The notes under the pieces were generated by a model, which was not told the origin of the DNA, did no database searches, and worked only from the letters and a program-made list of their open reading frames with translations. A stretch of 64,000 nt of DNA from Flintibacter sp. KGMB00164 (GTDB lineage Bacteria; Bacillota; Clostridia; Oscillospirales; Oscillospiraceae): NCBI RefSeq assembly GCF_008727735.1, contig NZ_CP044227.1:62001-126000 (forward strand), written 5' to 3'. Below, in pieces: positions 30,793-39,108 of this stretch (positions within the stretch are counted from its first letter, which is position 1; each line of letters starts with the position of its first letter). The position numbers and the translations under genes are program-made.

Positions 30793-31824
30793 TCAGCGGC
30801 CAAATCCGCCGCCCCGGCCACCGCCGAAGCCGCCGCCGCGGCCGCCGGAAAATCCACCGCCACGGCTGCCGCCGAAACCGCCGCCGCGGCCGCCGGAGAA
30901 CCCGCCGCCACGGCTGCCAAAGCCGCCGCCGCGGGGACCGCTACCAAAGCCGCCGCCCCGAGAGGAGCCGTTGGGGCCATGGAAGCCGTTAAAGCCGCCG
31001 GGACCGCCCGGTCCGCCCGGACCTCTGGGACCTCCGGGGGGAGGAGGCGGAGGCCGCCGCCAGCGCCGCTGGTACCAGCCATAGCCGGGACCGTGCCAGA
31101 ACAGGATAGGCCGGAATACATAGGGGGGATTGACCACCCCGTAATACCGCTGACGGTAGCTGGTGTAGCGCAGGGAGTCCAGGATGGAGGCGATCACCAC
31201 CAGGATGACCACCAGAGCGATCACGCTTATGATGGTGTCAGTTCTGCTGTTGTAGGACGAGCTGCCTTTGCTGAGATAGCCCAGGCCGTACTGGTCCACA
31301 TAGAATTCATTGACGCCGGTGAACAGCTTGACCACGCCGTCGCCGAACTTGCCCGCCATGGCGTCCTCATAGAGGTACTGATCCATGTAGGAGGATACCT
31401 GGCTGTCGGTCATGGGGTAGTCGGGACCTACCGCCAGGTAGCACTCGCCGGTGCTGGTGTTGATGACCAGGATGCCGTCGGCGGCAGCCAGCTCGATCTG
31501 GACGCCCAGGTCGTAGGCGTAGTCGTCGATCTTGCCGTCGATGGAGGAGCGGGTGGCCACGGCGATGAGGCTGTCATACCGCTTGACCCAGTTGGCGTTG
31601 AAGAGACAGATCTGCTCCTCCTGCTGGTCGGTGAGTACGTCTGCCTGGTCGTCGATCCACTTGGTGTAGGCCGCCGTGGACAGGGAGGAATCCAGTCCGG
31701 TAGACTGGGCTGTTTCCTCCACCGGGTCGGCGCTGGCGGCGCGCCACTGGCCGATACCGATGGCGGCGGCGATCATGATGATGGTCAGGGCCACTGCCAC
31801 CGAAGTTTTCTGGAAAAGTTTCAT
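30793..31824 (-). CDS. TPM-domain membrane protein with glycine-rich tail
   Basis: The 343-residue product starts with a signal or anchor helix (AVALTIIMIAAAIGIGQW). A TPM domain of about 130 residues follows (DDQADVLTDQQEEQICLFN, GILVINTSTGECYLAVG), then a transmembrane helix (IISVIALVVILVVIASIL). The last 100 residues are basic, Pro-rich, then Gly/Arg/Phe-rich repeats (GGGFGSRGGGFSGGRGGG). TPM domains occur in membrane quality-control and phosphatase-like proteins. It is the last gene of the XpaC-TelA operon. Confidence 0.88.
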   Translation of the reverse strand: MKLFQKTSVAVALTIIMIAAAIGIGQWRAASADPVEETAQSTGLDSSLSTAAYTKWIDDQADVLTDQQEEQICLFNANWVKRYDSLIAVATRSSIDGKIDDYAYDLGVQIELAAADGILVINTSTGECYLAVGPDYPMTDSQVSSYMDQYLYEDAMAGKFGDGVVKLFTGVNEFYVDQYGLGYLSKGSSSYNSRTDTIISVIALVVILVVIASILDSLRYTSYRQRYYGVVNPPYVFRPILFWHGPGYGWYQRRWRRPPPPPPGGPRGPGGPGGPGGFNGFHGPNGSSRGGGFGSGPRGGGFGSRGGGFSGGRGGGFGGSRGGGFSGGRGGGFGGGRGGGFGR

Positions 31825-31872
31825 AGTCGGTTCCTTTCCGCTGTGCCGATTGCCGATTGTGAGGGAATTGGA

Positions 31873-33111
31873 TTAACCACGAAGCTCCAACAGCTTCTGC
31901 TTCAGCTCGCCCTCGATGCGGCCCAGCTCGGCCTCGGCCTCCTTGCGCTTCTGGCTGCCCTCGGTCTGGATCTTCATGACCTCATCCAGGGTGGAGATGA
32001 GCTGATTGTTGGTGTGCTGGAGGGTCTGGATGTCCACGATGGACTTCTCAGCCTCCCGGGCGGCGTCGATGGTGCCCATTTTCAGCATGTCCGCGTTCTT
32101 CTGCAGCAGCTGGTTGGTCATGTTGGTAACGGCGGACTGGGCGGCCGTAGCCTGGCGGGAGTGCTCCAGGCCCAGGGCCAGCACCATCTGGCTCTTCCAC
32201 AGGGGGATGGTGTTCACCAGAGAGGACTGGATTTTTTCCAGCATGAGGGTGTCGTTATTTTGCAGCAGCCGGGTCTGGGGGCCCATCTGCACGGAGATCA
32301 TGCGGGTGAGCTCCAGGTCGTGGATCTTCTTCTCAAAGCGGTTGCACAGGTTGGCAAAGTCGTTGTAGGCCTGGGCGTCCTCCTGGCTGCCGGAGGCGGC
32401 GGCCTTCTGCTTGAGCTGCTCCAGGTCGTTGGTGCGCAGATAGTTCAGGCGCTTTTTGCCCGCAATGATATACATGGTGAGCTCTTTGTAGTACTTGGTG
32501 TTCAGCTCATACATCTGGTCCAGCATGGCGATGTCCTTCATGAGCACCACCTGATGGGACTCCAGCGCCCGGACGATCTTGTCCACGTTGACCTCGGCCT
32601 TGGCATAGCTGGCCTTCAGGGCCTCCAGGTCCTTGCGCTTCTTCTGGAAGAAACCGAAGATACCCTTCTTCTCCTCTTCCTCCTCGCCAAAGCCCTTCAG
32701 CTCCACCACCAGGTCGGACAGAGCCTGGCCCACCTCGCCAAGGTCCTTGGTTTTCACGCTGTTCAGGGCGTTTTCCGAGAAGGCGGCGATGTTCTTCTGG
32801 GCGGCGGCGCCGTACTGGAGCACCAGGTTGGAGTCGGTGACGTCGATCTTCTTGGCAAACTCGTCCACCATCTTTTTCTCGGCGTCGCTGAGCATGGACT
32901 CGTCCAGCTTGACGGCGTTGGCGTCCCGCTGGGCCTGGATGGCGGCAGCGTCAGGCTGGGGAGCCTGGGGTGCAGTGGGCTCCAAGGTGAGCTCGGGGGC
33001 TACCTGGGCGGCGGTAGGCTCCAGGGTCAGTTCGGGAGCGGCAGCGGCCTGGGCGGCGGCGCCGGAGGGATCTAAGGTCAACTCGGGGGTCAGGTTCAGT
33101 TCATCACTCAT
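31873..33111 (-). CDS. telA: TelA/KlaA-family toxic anion resistance protein
   Basis: The 412-residue soluble, helical protein matches the TelA family (PF05816), linked to tellurite and cell-envelope stress tolerance though its biochemistry is unclear. The N-terminus has three copies of a PELTL(D/E)P motif within the first 45 residues. The family core runs from about residue 60 to the end (ENALNSVKTKDLGEVGQALS and ALGLEHSRQATAAQSAVTNM). GAGGAGG precedes ATG 33111. It lies between a small membrane-protein gene and the TPM gene. Confidence 0.92.
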   Translation of the reverse strand: MSDELNLTPELTLDPSGAAAQAAAAPELTLEPTAAQVAPELTLEPTAPQAPQPDAAAIQAQRDANAVKLDESMLSDAEKKMVDEFAKKIDVTDSNLVLQYGAAAQKNIAAFSENALNSVKTKDLGEVGQALSDLVVELKGFGEEEEEKKGIFGFFQKKRKDLEALKASYAKAEVNVDKIVRALESHQVVLMKDIAMLDQMYELNTKYYKELTMYIIAGKKRLNYLRTNDLEQLKQKAAASGSQEDAQAYNDFANLCNRFEKKIHDLELTRMISVQMGPQTRLLQNNDTLMLEKIQSSLVNTIPLWKSQMVLALGLEHSRQATAAQSAVTNMTNQLLQKNADMLKMGTIDAAREAEKSIVDIQTLQHTNNQLISTLDEVMKIQTEGSQKRKEAEAELGRIEGELKQKLLELRG

Positions 33112-33147
33112 GACAGGTTCCTCCTCAATATGAACAAAATGAGATGA

Positions 33148-33360
33148 TTATTTCTTATTGTAAGCCAAATAACGGTACCAGTGGAAGGCGCAGCTTCCCA
33201 GCTGCAAGACAAGCAGCAGGATCAGCAGTCCCTGGCAGGGGGAAGGAATGTCCTTCCAGGCCAGCCAGCAAAACAGGATCAGCAGCACGGGAATGATACA
33301 GGACAACAGGGCGTTGAGCAGACACTCGCCCCGGCTCATAAACTCGCGGTACCGTTTCAT
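33148..33360 (-). CDS. Small membrane protein, 70 residues
   Basis: Two hydrophobic helices (LLNALLSCIIPVLLILFCWL and GLLILLLVLQLGSCAFHW) with a basic start MKRYREFM. GGAGG precedes ATG 33360, 12 bases after the xpaC stop. It is part of the XpaC-TelA-TPM operon. I recognise no family. Confidence 0.78.
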   Translation of the reverse strand: MKRYREFMSRGECLLNALLSCIIPVLLILFCWLAWKDIPSPCQGLLILLLVLQLGSCAFHWYRYLAYNKK

Positions 33361-33372
33361 GGGAGACCTCCT

Positions 33373-34095
33373 TTAAAGCTCCAGGGTCACGTCGCTGTCC
33401 TGGTTCTTGGTGGTTTTCTTGCCTTCTCCCGCCAGACCCTCCTGGGCCAGCAGGTTTTCCATGACGGTGATATCGGTGGAGATGTCCATGGCCTCGGCGC
33501 CGAACAGGGCGTCCAGCTGCTTGTCAAAAGCCTGGGCGATGGTGCCCATCATCCGCTCCACCCGCTGTTTGGTGGAGTCGATGTTGTCGCCGGACACTCC
33601 CATGGCGTCCATGCGGTCATAGGCGTTGAGGATTTTCAGGGTGGTGGGCAGATAGTAGTCCAGGAAGCGGCGGATCTGGGGCAGCTTGGCGGGCTCCTTG
33701 ATGACCTGGTCGATGATCTTGGAGGTGACCTCCTCCAGATGGTCGATCTGGGCGGAGATGGTCTCGTCCTCGATGCTGTCGTTGAGGCGGCGCATCTCAC
33801 TCAGCGCCCGCTCTCGCTCCTTGATGAGGTTGTCGATCTCCGGGTTGCCGGTGGATTTGGGAGCCTCGGGCTTCTTCTCCTCTTTCTTCTCTTCCTTTTT
33901 CTCCTCTGCCTGGCCGGGCATCTGGTAGTGCTTGTCCGGGAAGATGGCCTTGCCCACCACAAAGGCGGCAATGGAGATCACCGCGCACAGCACATAGTCC
34001 ATGGGCTGGCTCAGAGACAGGAAGAGGCCGAATACCAGCCAAACCACACCCACCAGATAAATGGGGATCGTGGAGCGTTTTACATGTTTTGCCAT
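33373..34095 (-). CDS. xpaC: XpaC-like protein (5-bromo-4-chloroindolyl phosphate hydrolysis family)
   Basis: The 240-residue product has two N-terminal spans (IYLVGVVWLVFGLFLSL and YVLCAVISIAAFVVGKAIF) and a charged linker of Glu/Lys repeats. The helical domain of the XpaC family follows (LPQIRRFLDYYLPTTLKILN). Despite the family name a hydrolase activity is not established. XpaC and TelA genes are often neighbours, as here. ATG 34095 follows GGAGGAA; an in-frame ATG at 34116 adds only 7 residues. Confidence 0.85.
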   Translation of the reverse strand: MAKHVKRSTIPIYLVGVVWLVFGLFLSLSQPMDYVLCAVISIAAFVVGKAIFPDKHYQMPGQAEEKKEEKKEEKKPEAPKSTGNPEIDNLIKERERALSEMRRLNDSIEDETISAQIDHLEEVTSKIIDQVIKEPAKLPQIRRFLDYYLPTTLKILNAYDRMDAMGVSGDNIDSTKQRVERMMGTIAQAFDKQLDALFGAEAMDISTDITVMENLLAQEGLAGEGKKTTKNQDSDVTLEL

Positions 34096-34247
34096 TGTAC
34101 AATTCCTCCATAGCACGGGGAAAAATAGGGGTTCTTATGGTGCCCATTGTACCCTTAGGGGGCTGGAGGTGTCAAGGGATTTGCCCCGACCCGTAGGGAT
34201 TTCCCGGAAAAGAGAAGGGAAAGTTTCGGTGGTATTTTACCCCTCCA

Positions 34248-34276
34248 TTGACTTTATTCCACATTTTCGATATGAT
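34248..34276 (+). promoter_or_regulatory. Sigma-A promoter of ilvA
   Basis: TTGACT (34248-34253), 17 bases, TATGAT (34271-34276), 65 bases upstream of the start codon. Confidence 0.75.
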
Positions 34277-34340
34277 TGCAAATATAAAATTCCCGGACCG
34301 CGCCCCGGCGAGGCCCTTGGGGCAGTAAAGGAGACCAAAT

Positions 34341-35561
34341 ATGCTCACCCTGGAACAATTCAAAGCAGCCCGATCCGTCCTGCGCGGCGTCATCCGGGAC
34401 ACCAGCCTGATCCACTCTACCGCCCTGTCCAAGTCCACGGGGCACAATGTGTATTTAAAACCGGAAAATATGCAGGTGACCGGCGCATACAAAATCCGCG
34501 GCGCCTACTATAAAATCAGCACCCTCTCCCAGGAGGAGAAGGAGCGGGGGCTCATTACCGCCTCCGCGGGCAACCACGCCCAGGGTCTGGCCTACGCCGC
34601 CCAGGCCGCCGGAGTGCCCGCCACCATCGTCATGCCCACCACTACCCCCCTGGTGAAGGTAAACAATACCAAGGACTACGGGGCCCAGGTCATCCTCCAC
34701 GGGGAGGTCTTTGACGAGGCCGCCGCCCTGGCCGCTCAGCTGGCCGAGGAGAAGGGACTCACCTATGTCCACCCCTTCAACGATCTGGGCGTGGCCACCG
34801 GACAGGGCACCATCGCCTATGAGATCTTCCAGGACCTGCCCGACGTGGACGTGATCCTGGTGCCCATCGGCGGCGGCGGACTGGCCGCCGGTGTGTCCAC
34901 CCTGGCCAAACTCTTAAACCCCAACGTCACCGTCATCGGTGTGGAGCCGGAAGGTGCGGCCTCCATGAAGGCCAGCCTGGAGGCGGGCCACGTGGTCACC
35001 CTGCCCACCGCCAACACCATTGCCGACGGCGTAGCGGTGAAGACCCCGGGCGATCTGGTCTTCCCCTATGTACAGAACAACGTGGACCACATCATCACCA
35101 TTCCGGACACCGAGCTGGTGGACGCCTTCCTGGATATCATGGAAAAGCACAAGATGGTGGTGGAAAACGCGGGCCTGCTCACCGTGGCAGCCCTCAAGCG
35201 CATCCAGGGCAAGGGCCTGAACGTGGTGTCCGTCCTTTCCGGCGGCAACATGGACGTCATTACCATGGCCTCTCTGGTGCAGCACGGACTCATCAACCGG
35301 GGCCGCATCTTCACCTTCTCGGTGCTGCTGCCCGACCGTCCCGGCGAGCTGATGCGGGTGTCCGGCCTGCTGGCTCAGGACAACGGCAATATCATCAAGC
35401 TGGAGCACAACCAGTTTGTCAACATCAACCGGCAGAACGGTGTGGAGCTGAAGGTCACGCTGGAGGCCTTTGGTCAGGACCACAAGAAGCAGATTCTGGA
35501 CCATTTGGTTCAGGCGGGGTATCAGGTGAAGGAAGTGGATACTGCTGACTTCTATAATTAA
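34341..35561 (+). CDS. ilvA: Threonine ammonia-lyase (threonine dehydratase)
   Basis: The 406-residue PLP enzyme deaminates threonine to 2-oxobutanoate, the entry to isoleucine or to propionate/energy metabolism. The PLP Lys lies in GAYKIRGAYYKI, the phosphate loop in PIGGGGLAAG, and the SAGNHAQGLAYAA motif is intact. The C-terminal 80 residues (FTFSVLLPDRPGELMRVSGL) form a single ACT-like domain. One regulatory domain and this length match the catabolic, clostridial form more than the two-ACT biosynthetic IlvA. AAAGGAG precedes ATG 34341. It is a single-gene unit. Confidence 0.93.
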   Translation: MLTLEQFKAARSVLRGVIRDTSLIHSTALSKSTGHNVYLKPENMQVTGAYKIRGAYYKISTLSQEEKERGLITASAGNHAQGLAYAAQAAGVPATIVMPTTTPLVKVNNTKDYGAQVILHGEVFDEAAALAAQLAEEKGLTYVHPFNDLGVATGQGTIAYEIFQDLPDVDVILVPIGGGGLAAGVSTLAKLLNPNVTVIGVEPEGAASMKASLEAGHVVTLPTANTIADGVAVKTPGDLVFPYVQNNVDHIITIPDTELVDAFLDIMEKHKMVVENAGLLTVAALKRIQGKGLNVVSVLSGGNMDVITMASLVQHGLINRGRIFTFSVLLPDRPGELMRVSGLLAQDNGNIIKLEHNQFVNINRQNGVELKVTLEAFGQDHKKQILDHLVQAGYQVKEVDTADFYN

Positions 35562-35574
35562 GGGAGGGGATGTT

Positions 35575-35870
35575 CCTTTCTGCTCGCACAGAAAGGAACC
35601 AAAGATGCGCCAAGGGGCTGCTTCCGGTGAGCACCATGCCTGCGGCGGTGCTCACAGTCATTGCCCCCTGGACCCCGGTACGAGGGACGCCCTCCTGTTA
35701 GATAGCAGAATCCTCCCGGCAGGCAAAATCAAGATCTGTTTTTGTCCTACTCTCGGGCCACTGGGCCCTACTTCCACGAAAATGTAAAAGATTTCCCTTC
35801 TAACGCACACCGCCTGGTGCGGCAAAGCCGTGGCAGCTGGCCTGTCATCGGCCGCCCCGCAGGGCGGCAT
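35575..35870 (+). repeat. Family A intergenic repeat, copy A4 (single half)
   Basis: TTCCTTTCTG-CTCGCA-CAGAAAGGAA hairpin, GGTGAGCACC/GGTGCTCAC stem, AAAATCAAGATCTGTTT, CGGGCCACTGGGCCC palindrome, then CACCGCCTGGTGC. No gene. The 280 bases after it hold a family C fragment (35877-35937), a CCCGACGGGAC/GTCCCATCGGG hairpin, and nothing else recognisable. Confidence 0.7.
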
Positions 35871-35876
35871 CCCCAG

Positions 35877-35937
35877 AGGCAAAGCGCAGCTTTGCACAAA
35901 GTTCTTTGCCGCGCTTTCTTTTCAAGAAAGCGCGAGG
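35877..35937 (+). repeat. Family C fragment
   Basis: GCAAAGCGCAGCTTTGC palindrome followed by a CGCGCTTTCTT/AAGAAAGCGCG hairpin, both typical inner parts of family C, without the terminal hairpin. Confidence 0.55.
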
Positions 35938-36152
35938 CCGCCCGACGGGACACAAGGTCCCATCGGGCGGGTATTCAAAAGCGGCGGGCCGCCGGGCCGA
36001 GGAGGTCCGGCAGTGGGGCCGTGGGCACGGCCTGGAGCGAGTATAGCAGCCCGGCGGCGCCCCGGGAGGACGGCCGCCCTCCCTCTCCGCCTGTCATCCT
36101 ATGCAGCGGGTTCCTGTCCGGTCCCGCCAGTATTTGAAAGTGAGGAATCGTC

Positions 36153-36797
36153 ATGATCAAGATCGCCCCCTCTATTCTCTCCGCCGATTTTGTCAACCTG
36201 GAACGGGACATTAAAAAGGTGTCCTCCGCCGATTACCTCCACGTGGACGTGATGGACGGCTGCTTTGTGCCCAACATCACCATCGGCGTCCCGGTGGTCA
36301 AGTCCATCCGCAAGTGCACCGACATGTTCCTGGATGTGCACCTGATGATCGACAAGCCCCTGCGCTACATCGAGGACTTTGCCAAGGCAGGAGCAGACCT
36401 GCTGTCCATCCACCTGGAGGCCGACCACCCCACCCGCATTGCCGAGGCTCTCAAGGTCATGGGCCAGTGCGGCGTGAAGAAGGCGGTGGCCCTGCGGCCC
36501 ATCACCTCGGCCAATGCCATCCTGCCCTACATCGAGGAGCTGGACATGGTGCTGGTGATGACGGTGGAGCCCGGCTTCGGCGGCCAGGCCTTTATGGAGT
36601 CCCAGCTGGATACCATCCGCCAGGTGCGCGCCATCATCGAAAAGTACAACCCGGCCTGTGAGCTGGAGGTGGACGGCGGCATCGCCCCCAAGACCGCTCC
36701 CCTGGTGGTGGAGGCGGGCGCCAACGTGCTGGTGGCCGGCTCCGCCGTGTACGGCAAGGAGGACATCCCCGCCGCCATTGCCGCTCTTCGGGTATAA
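36153..36797 (+). CDS. rpe: Ribulose-phosphate 3-epimerase
   Basis: The 214-residue TIM-barrel enzyme interconverts ribulose 5-phosphate and xylulose 5-phosphate in the pentose phosphate pathway. It has the start IKIAPSILSADFVNLERDI, the metal/catalytic HVDVMDGCFVPNI and HLMI segments, and the C-terminal EVDGGIAPKTAP and VAGSAVYG phosphate-binding loops. Length is typical. GTGAGGA precedes ATG 36153. It is separated from recR by 87 bases that include remnants of family C hairpins. Confidence 0.96.
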   Translation: MIKIAPSILSADFVNLERDIKKVSSADYLHVDVMDGCFVPNITIGVPVVKSIRKCTDMFLDVHLMIDKPLRYIEDFAKAGADLLSIHLEADHPTRIAEALKVMGQCGVKKAVALRPITSANAILPYIEELDMVLVMTVEPGFGGQAFMESQLDTIRQVRAIIEKYNPACELEVDGGIAPKTAPLVVEAGANVLVAGSAVYGKEDIPAAIAALRV

Positions 36798-36884
36798 ATA
36801 GGTTGATTTAGGGGAAAACGAAGTTTTTCCCAAGTTCTTTTCGTCCTTTTCTTTTTCGAACAGGACAAGGAGGTTTTTTCTATT

Positions 36885-37487
36885 ATGCAGTACTTCCCCC
36901 CCGCTCTGGAAAATCTGGTGGAGCAGTTTGCCAAGCTGCCCGGTGTGGGCGTGAAATCGGCCCAGCGGCTGGCCTTTCACGTGCTGTCCATGCCTGAGGA
37001 TGAGGCGGCCGCCTTTGCCCAGGCTATCCTGACCGCCAAATCCACCATACACTGCTGCCCGGTGTGCCAGAACCTGACCCAGGGCGAGGGACCCTGCTCC
37101 ATCTGCTCCAGTCCCCGGCGGGACGCCTCCACCATCTGCGTGGTGGCCGACCCCAAGGACGTGGTGGCCATGGAGCGCTCCCGGGAGTACCAGGGGCTCT
37201 ACCACGTGCTCCACGGGGTCATCTCCCCTATGAACCACGTGGGACCCGACGACCTGCACATCAAATCCCTGGTGGAACGGGTGTCCGCCGGGGGTGTGGA
37301 CGAGGTCATCATGGCCACCAACCCCGACACCGAGGGAGAGGCGACCGCCATGTACCTGTCCCGGCTGCTGCGTCCCTTTGGCGTGAAGGTGACGCGGCTG
37401 GCCTACGGCATCCCGGTGGGCAGCCACCTGGAGTATGCCGACGACGCCACCCTCATGAGGGCTCTGGAGGGGCGGCGGGAAATGTGA
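36885..37487 (+). CDS. recR: Recombination protein RecR
   Basis: The 200-residue protein works with RecF and RecO to load RecA at gaps. It has the N-terminal helix-hairpin-helix (LVEQFAKLPGVGVKSAQRLA), a four-Cys zinc finger (CCPVCQN, CSICSS), and a Toprim domain (ICVVADPKDVVAMER, MATNPDTEGEATAMYL). Length is exactly that of the family. AAGGAGG precedes ATG 36885. A membrane-protein gene follows 19 bases downstream. Confidence 0.96.
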   Translation: MQYFPPALENLVEQFAKLPGVGVKSAQRLAFHVLSMPEDEAAAFAQAILTAKSTIHCCPVCQNLTQGEGPCSICSSPRRDASTICVVADPKDVVAMERSREYQGLYHVLHGVISPMNHVGPDDLHIKSLVERVSAGGVDEVIMATNPDTEGEATAMYLSRLLRPFGVKVTRLAYGIPVGSHLEYADDATLMRALEGRREM

Positions 37488-37506
37488 GAGAGAAGAAGGA
37501 ATTTTC

Positions 37507-38244
37507 GTGCGAGCACTCCCGAAACCGACTAAACTCACCGTCCGGTATCTGCGGTCGGTGACCTTTCGTCTGGCCGTCTTTCTGTTTGTGGCGGCCCTGT
37601 TCCTGTGGGCTCCGGATTGGCTGGATTTCACCGCCGGAAAGCCCTTGACCGTTCCCCTTGTGCTGCTGTGGCTGGCGGTGGCGTGCTCCATGCTGGCCCA
37701 GCTCAACCCCAAGAGCGCCCTGACCGCCGGGTGCATGAAGCAGTACCCCAACCGCTTTGACCCCGTGGCCAACTACTCCCGCCAATCCCTCAAGGAGGCG
37801 GTGCGGCAGCAGAACCGGGGCGCGGTGAAGGTAGCCGCGGTGTGGCTGGCGGGCAACCTGGTGTTTGGAATCCTCTACTGGCGCAGGACCATCGGCGTGG
37901 CGGAGCTGGTGCTGCTGTGCGCTTTGTACTACCTGTGCGACCTCATCTGCGTGCTGTTCTTCTGCCCCTTCCAGACCTTTTTGATGGGCAACCGGTGCTG
38001 CGTTAACTGCCGCATTTTTGCCTGGGGGTCCTGGATGATGGCCACCCCCATGGCCTTTATTCCCCACTGGTTCTCCTGGAGCCTGGTGGGATTGGGGCTG
38101 GTGGTGCTGGTGGTGTGGGAGGTGCGGTTTCGCCGCTACCCGGAGCGGTTCTGGTTCGGCTCCAACAAGCTGCTCCAGTGCGCCCACTGCCAGGAACAGC
38201 TGTGCCGGTATAAATTTCCACGTTCGCCCCGCTTTCGCGGGTAA
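37507..38244 (+). CDS. Multi-pass membrane protein, function unknown
   Basis: The 245-residue product starts at GTG 37507 after AGAAGGA. It has about five hydrophobic spans (LAVFLFVAALFLWA, LVLLWLAVACSMLA, VLLCALYYLCDLICVLFF and others). A CCVNC pair lies between spans and CAHC near the C-terminus, hinting at a metal or redox knuckle. It is downstream of recR and may be co-transcribed. I recognise no family. Confidence 0.75.
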   Translation: MRALPKPTKLTVRYLRSVTFRLAVFLFVAALFLWAPDWLDFTAGKPLTVPLVLLWLAVACSMLAQLNPKSALTAGCMKQYPNRFDPVANYSRQSLKEAVRQQNRGAVKVAAVWLAGNLVFGILYWRRTIGVAELVLLCALYYLCDLICVLFFCPFQTFLMGNRCCVNCRIFAWGSWMMATPMAFIPHWFSWSLVGLGLVVLVVWEVRFRRYPERFWFGSNKLLQCAHCQEQLCRYKFPRSPRFRG

Positions 38245-38288
38245 AAAAATAAGGTGGAACAGCGTTGGCTGTTCCACCTTATTTTTTT
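38243..38288. terminator. Bidirectional terminator between convergent genes
   Basis: AATAAGGTGGAACAGC pairs with GCTGTTCCACCTTATT, with A and T runs on both sides. It overlaps the sfsA stop codon. Confidence 0.92.
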
Positions 38289-38968
38289 CACAATCGGATG
38301 GGTACCGGCTTTCCCATAGTCAGCGACTGGGGTGTGACAGCACAGTCCATGGCCAGGATCTCCACCCCTGCCTGAGCCGCCCGGCGCAGGGCCTGACCAA
38401 ACTCCGGGTGGGTCTCATCGTTGGGGGCAAACCAGCACACATCCTCCATCTGGATAACAAAGCACACCGCCGCCTCATAGCCCGCCTCATGGGCCTTCAC
38501 CAGCTCGTCCAGATGCTTTACCCCGCGCAGGGTGGGAGCGTCAGGGAAGCGGACCACGCCGTCCTCCTCCAAAGTGACCCCCTTGACCTCCACAAAACCC
38601 CGGCCTTTTGATGACTCCCAGTAAAAATCAAACCGGGAACTCCCGTATGTAGTCTCCGGCCGCAGCAACGTCAGCCCCTCCCGGAAGCCCCCTGCCGCCG
38701 CCCACTCCCCAAACACCTTGTTTGGGGCCTGAGCGTCCATATTGATGAGCCGGTCCCCTTTCTCCACTGCAATGAGGTCAAATTTGGTCTTGCGGGACGG
38801 ATTTGGGCTCTCCTCCAGCCAGACGGTGGCTCCGGGTACCAGCAGTTCCCGGCAGCGCCCGGTATTTTTTACGTGGCAAACAAGCTCCTCGCCCTCCGCT
38901 TCCACTCGGGCCACAAAGCGGTTGGGCCGGGAGAGAAAGCGGGCCGGGAGGATTTTACCATACTGCAT
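38288..38968 (-). CDS. sfsA: DNA/RNA nuclease SfsA
   Basis: The 226-residue product matches SfsA: N-terminal OB-like part (LPARFLSRPNRFVARVEAEG, VKNTGRCRELLVPGATVWLE), then the nuclease-like core (SSRFDFYWES, GFVEVKGVTLEEDGVVRFPD). The core has PD-(D/E)xK features. Originally described as sugar fermentation stimulation protein, it binds DNA, and nuclease activity has been reported for the family. CGGAGGA precedes ATG 38968. It is a single-gene unit. Confidence 0.94.
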   Translation of the reverse strand: MQYGKILPARFLSRPNRFVARVEAEGEELVCHVKNTGRCRELLVPGATVWLEESPNPSRKTKFDLIAVEKGDRLINMDAQAPNKVFGEWAAAGGFREGLTLLRPETTYGSSRFDFYWESSKGRGFVEVKGVTLEEDGVVRFPDAPTLRGVKHLDELVKAHEAGYEAAVCFVIQMEDVCWFAPNDETHPEFGQALRRAAQAGVEILAMDCAVTPQSLTMGKPVPIRL

Positions 38969-39108
38969 CTTGTGTTCCTCCGCCGTTTTCTGGTATGATA
39001 TAAGATAAGCGTCCGGTCAAAGCGAGGGCCGGACCCAAATTGAGTATAACCCAGGACCGCCGCCGGGGCAAGTCCCCGGGACCGGTCGGGATAGGAGGAA
39101 GCTGTATT

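Noticed and set aside
30838-31080. Apparent tandem DNA repeat (CCGCCG-rich) near the TPM gene
   Set aside because: It is the coding sequence of the Gly/Arg-rich C-terminal tail, not an independent repeat or CRISPR array.
30703-33075. 790-codon plus-strand frame over the TPM and telA genes
   Set aside because: It is antisense to two recognised genes; its Ala/Pro-rich start is the complement of the Gly-rich TPM tail.
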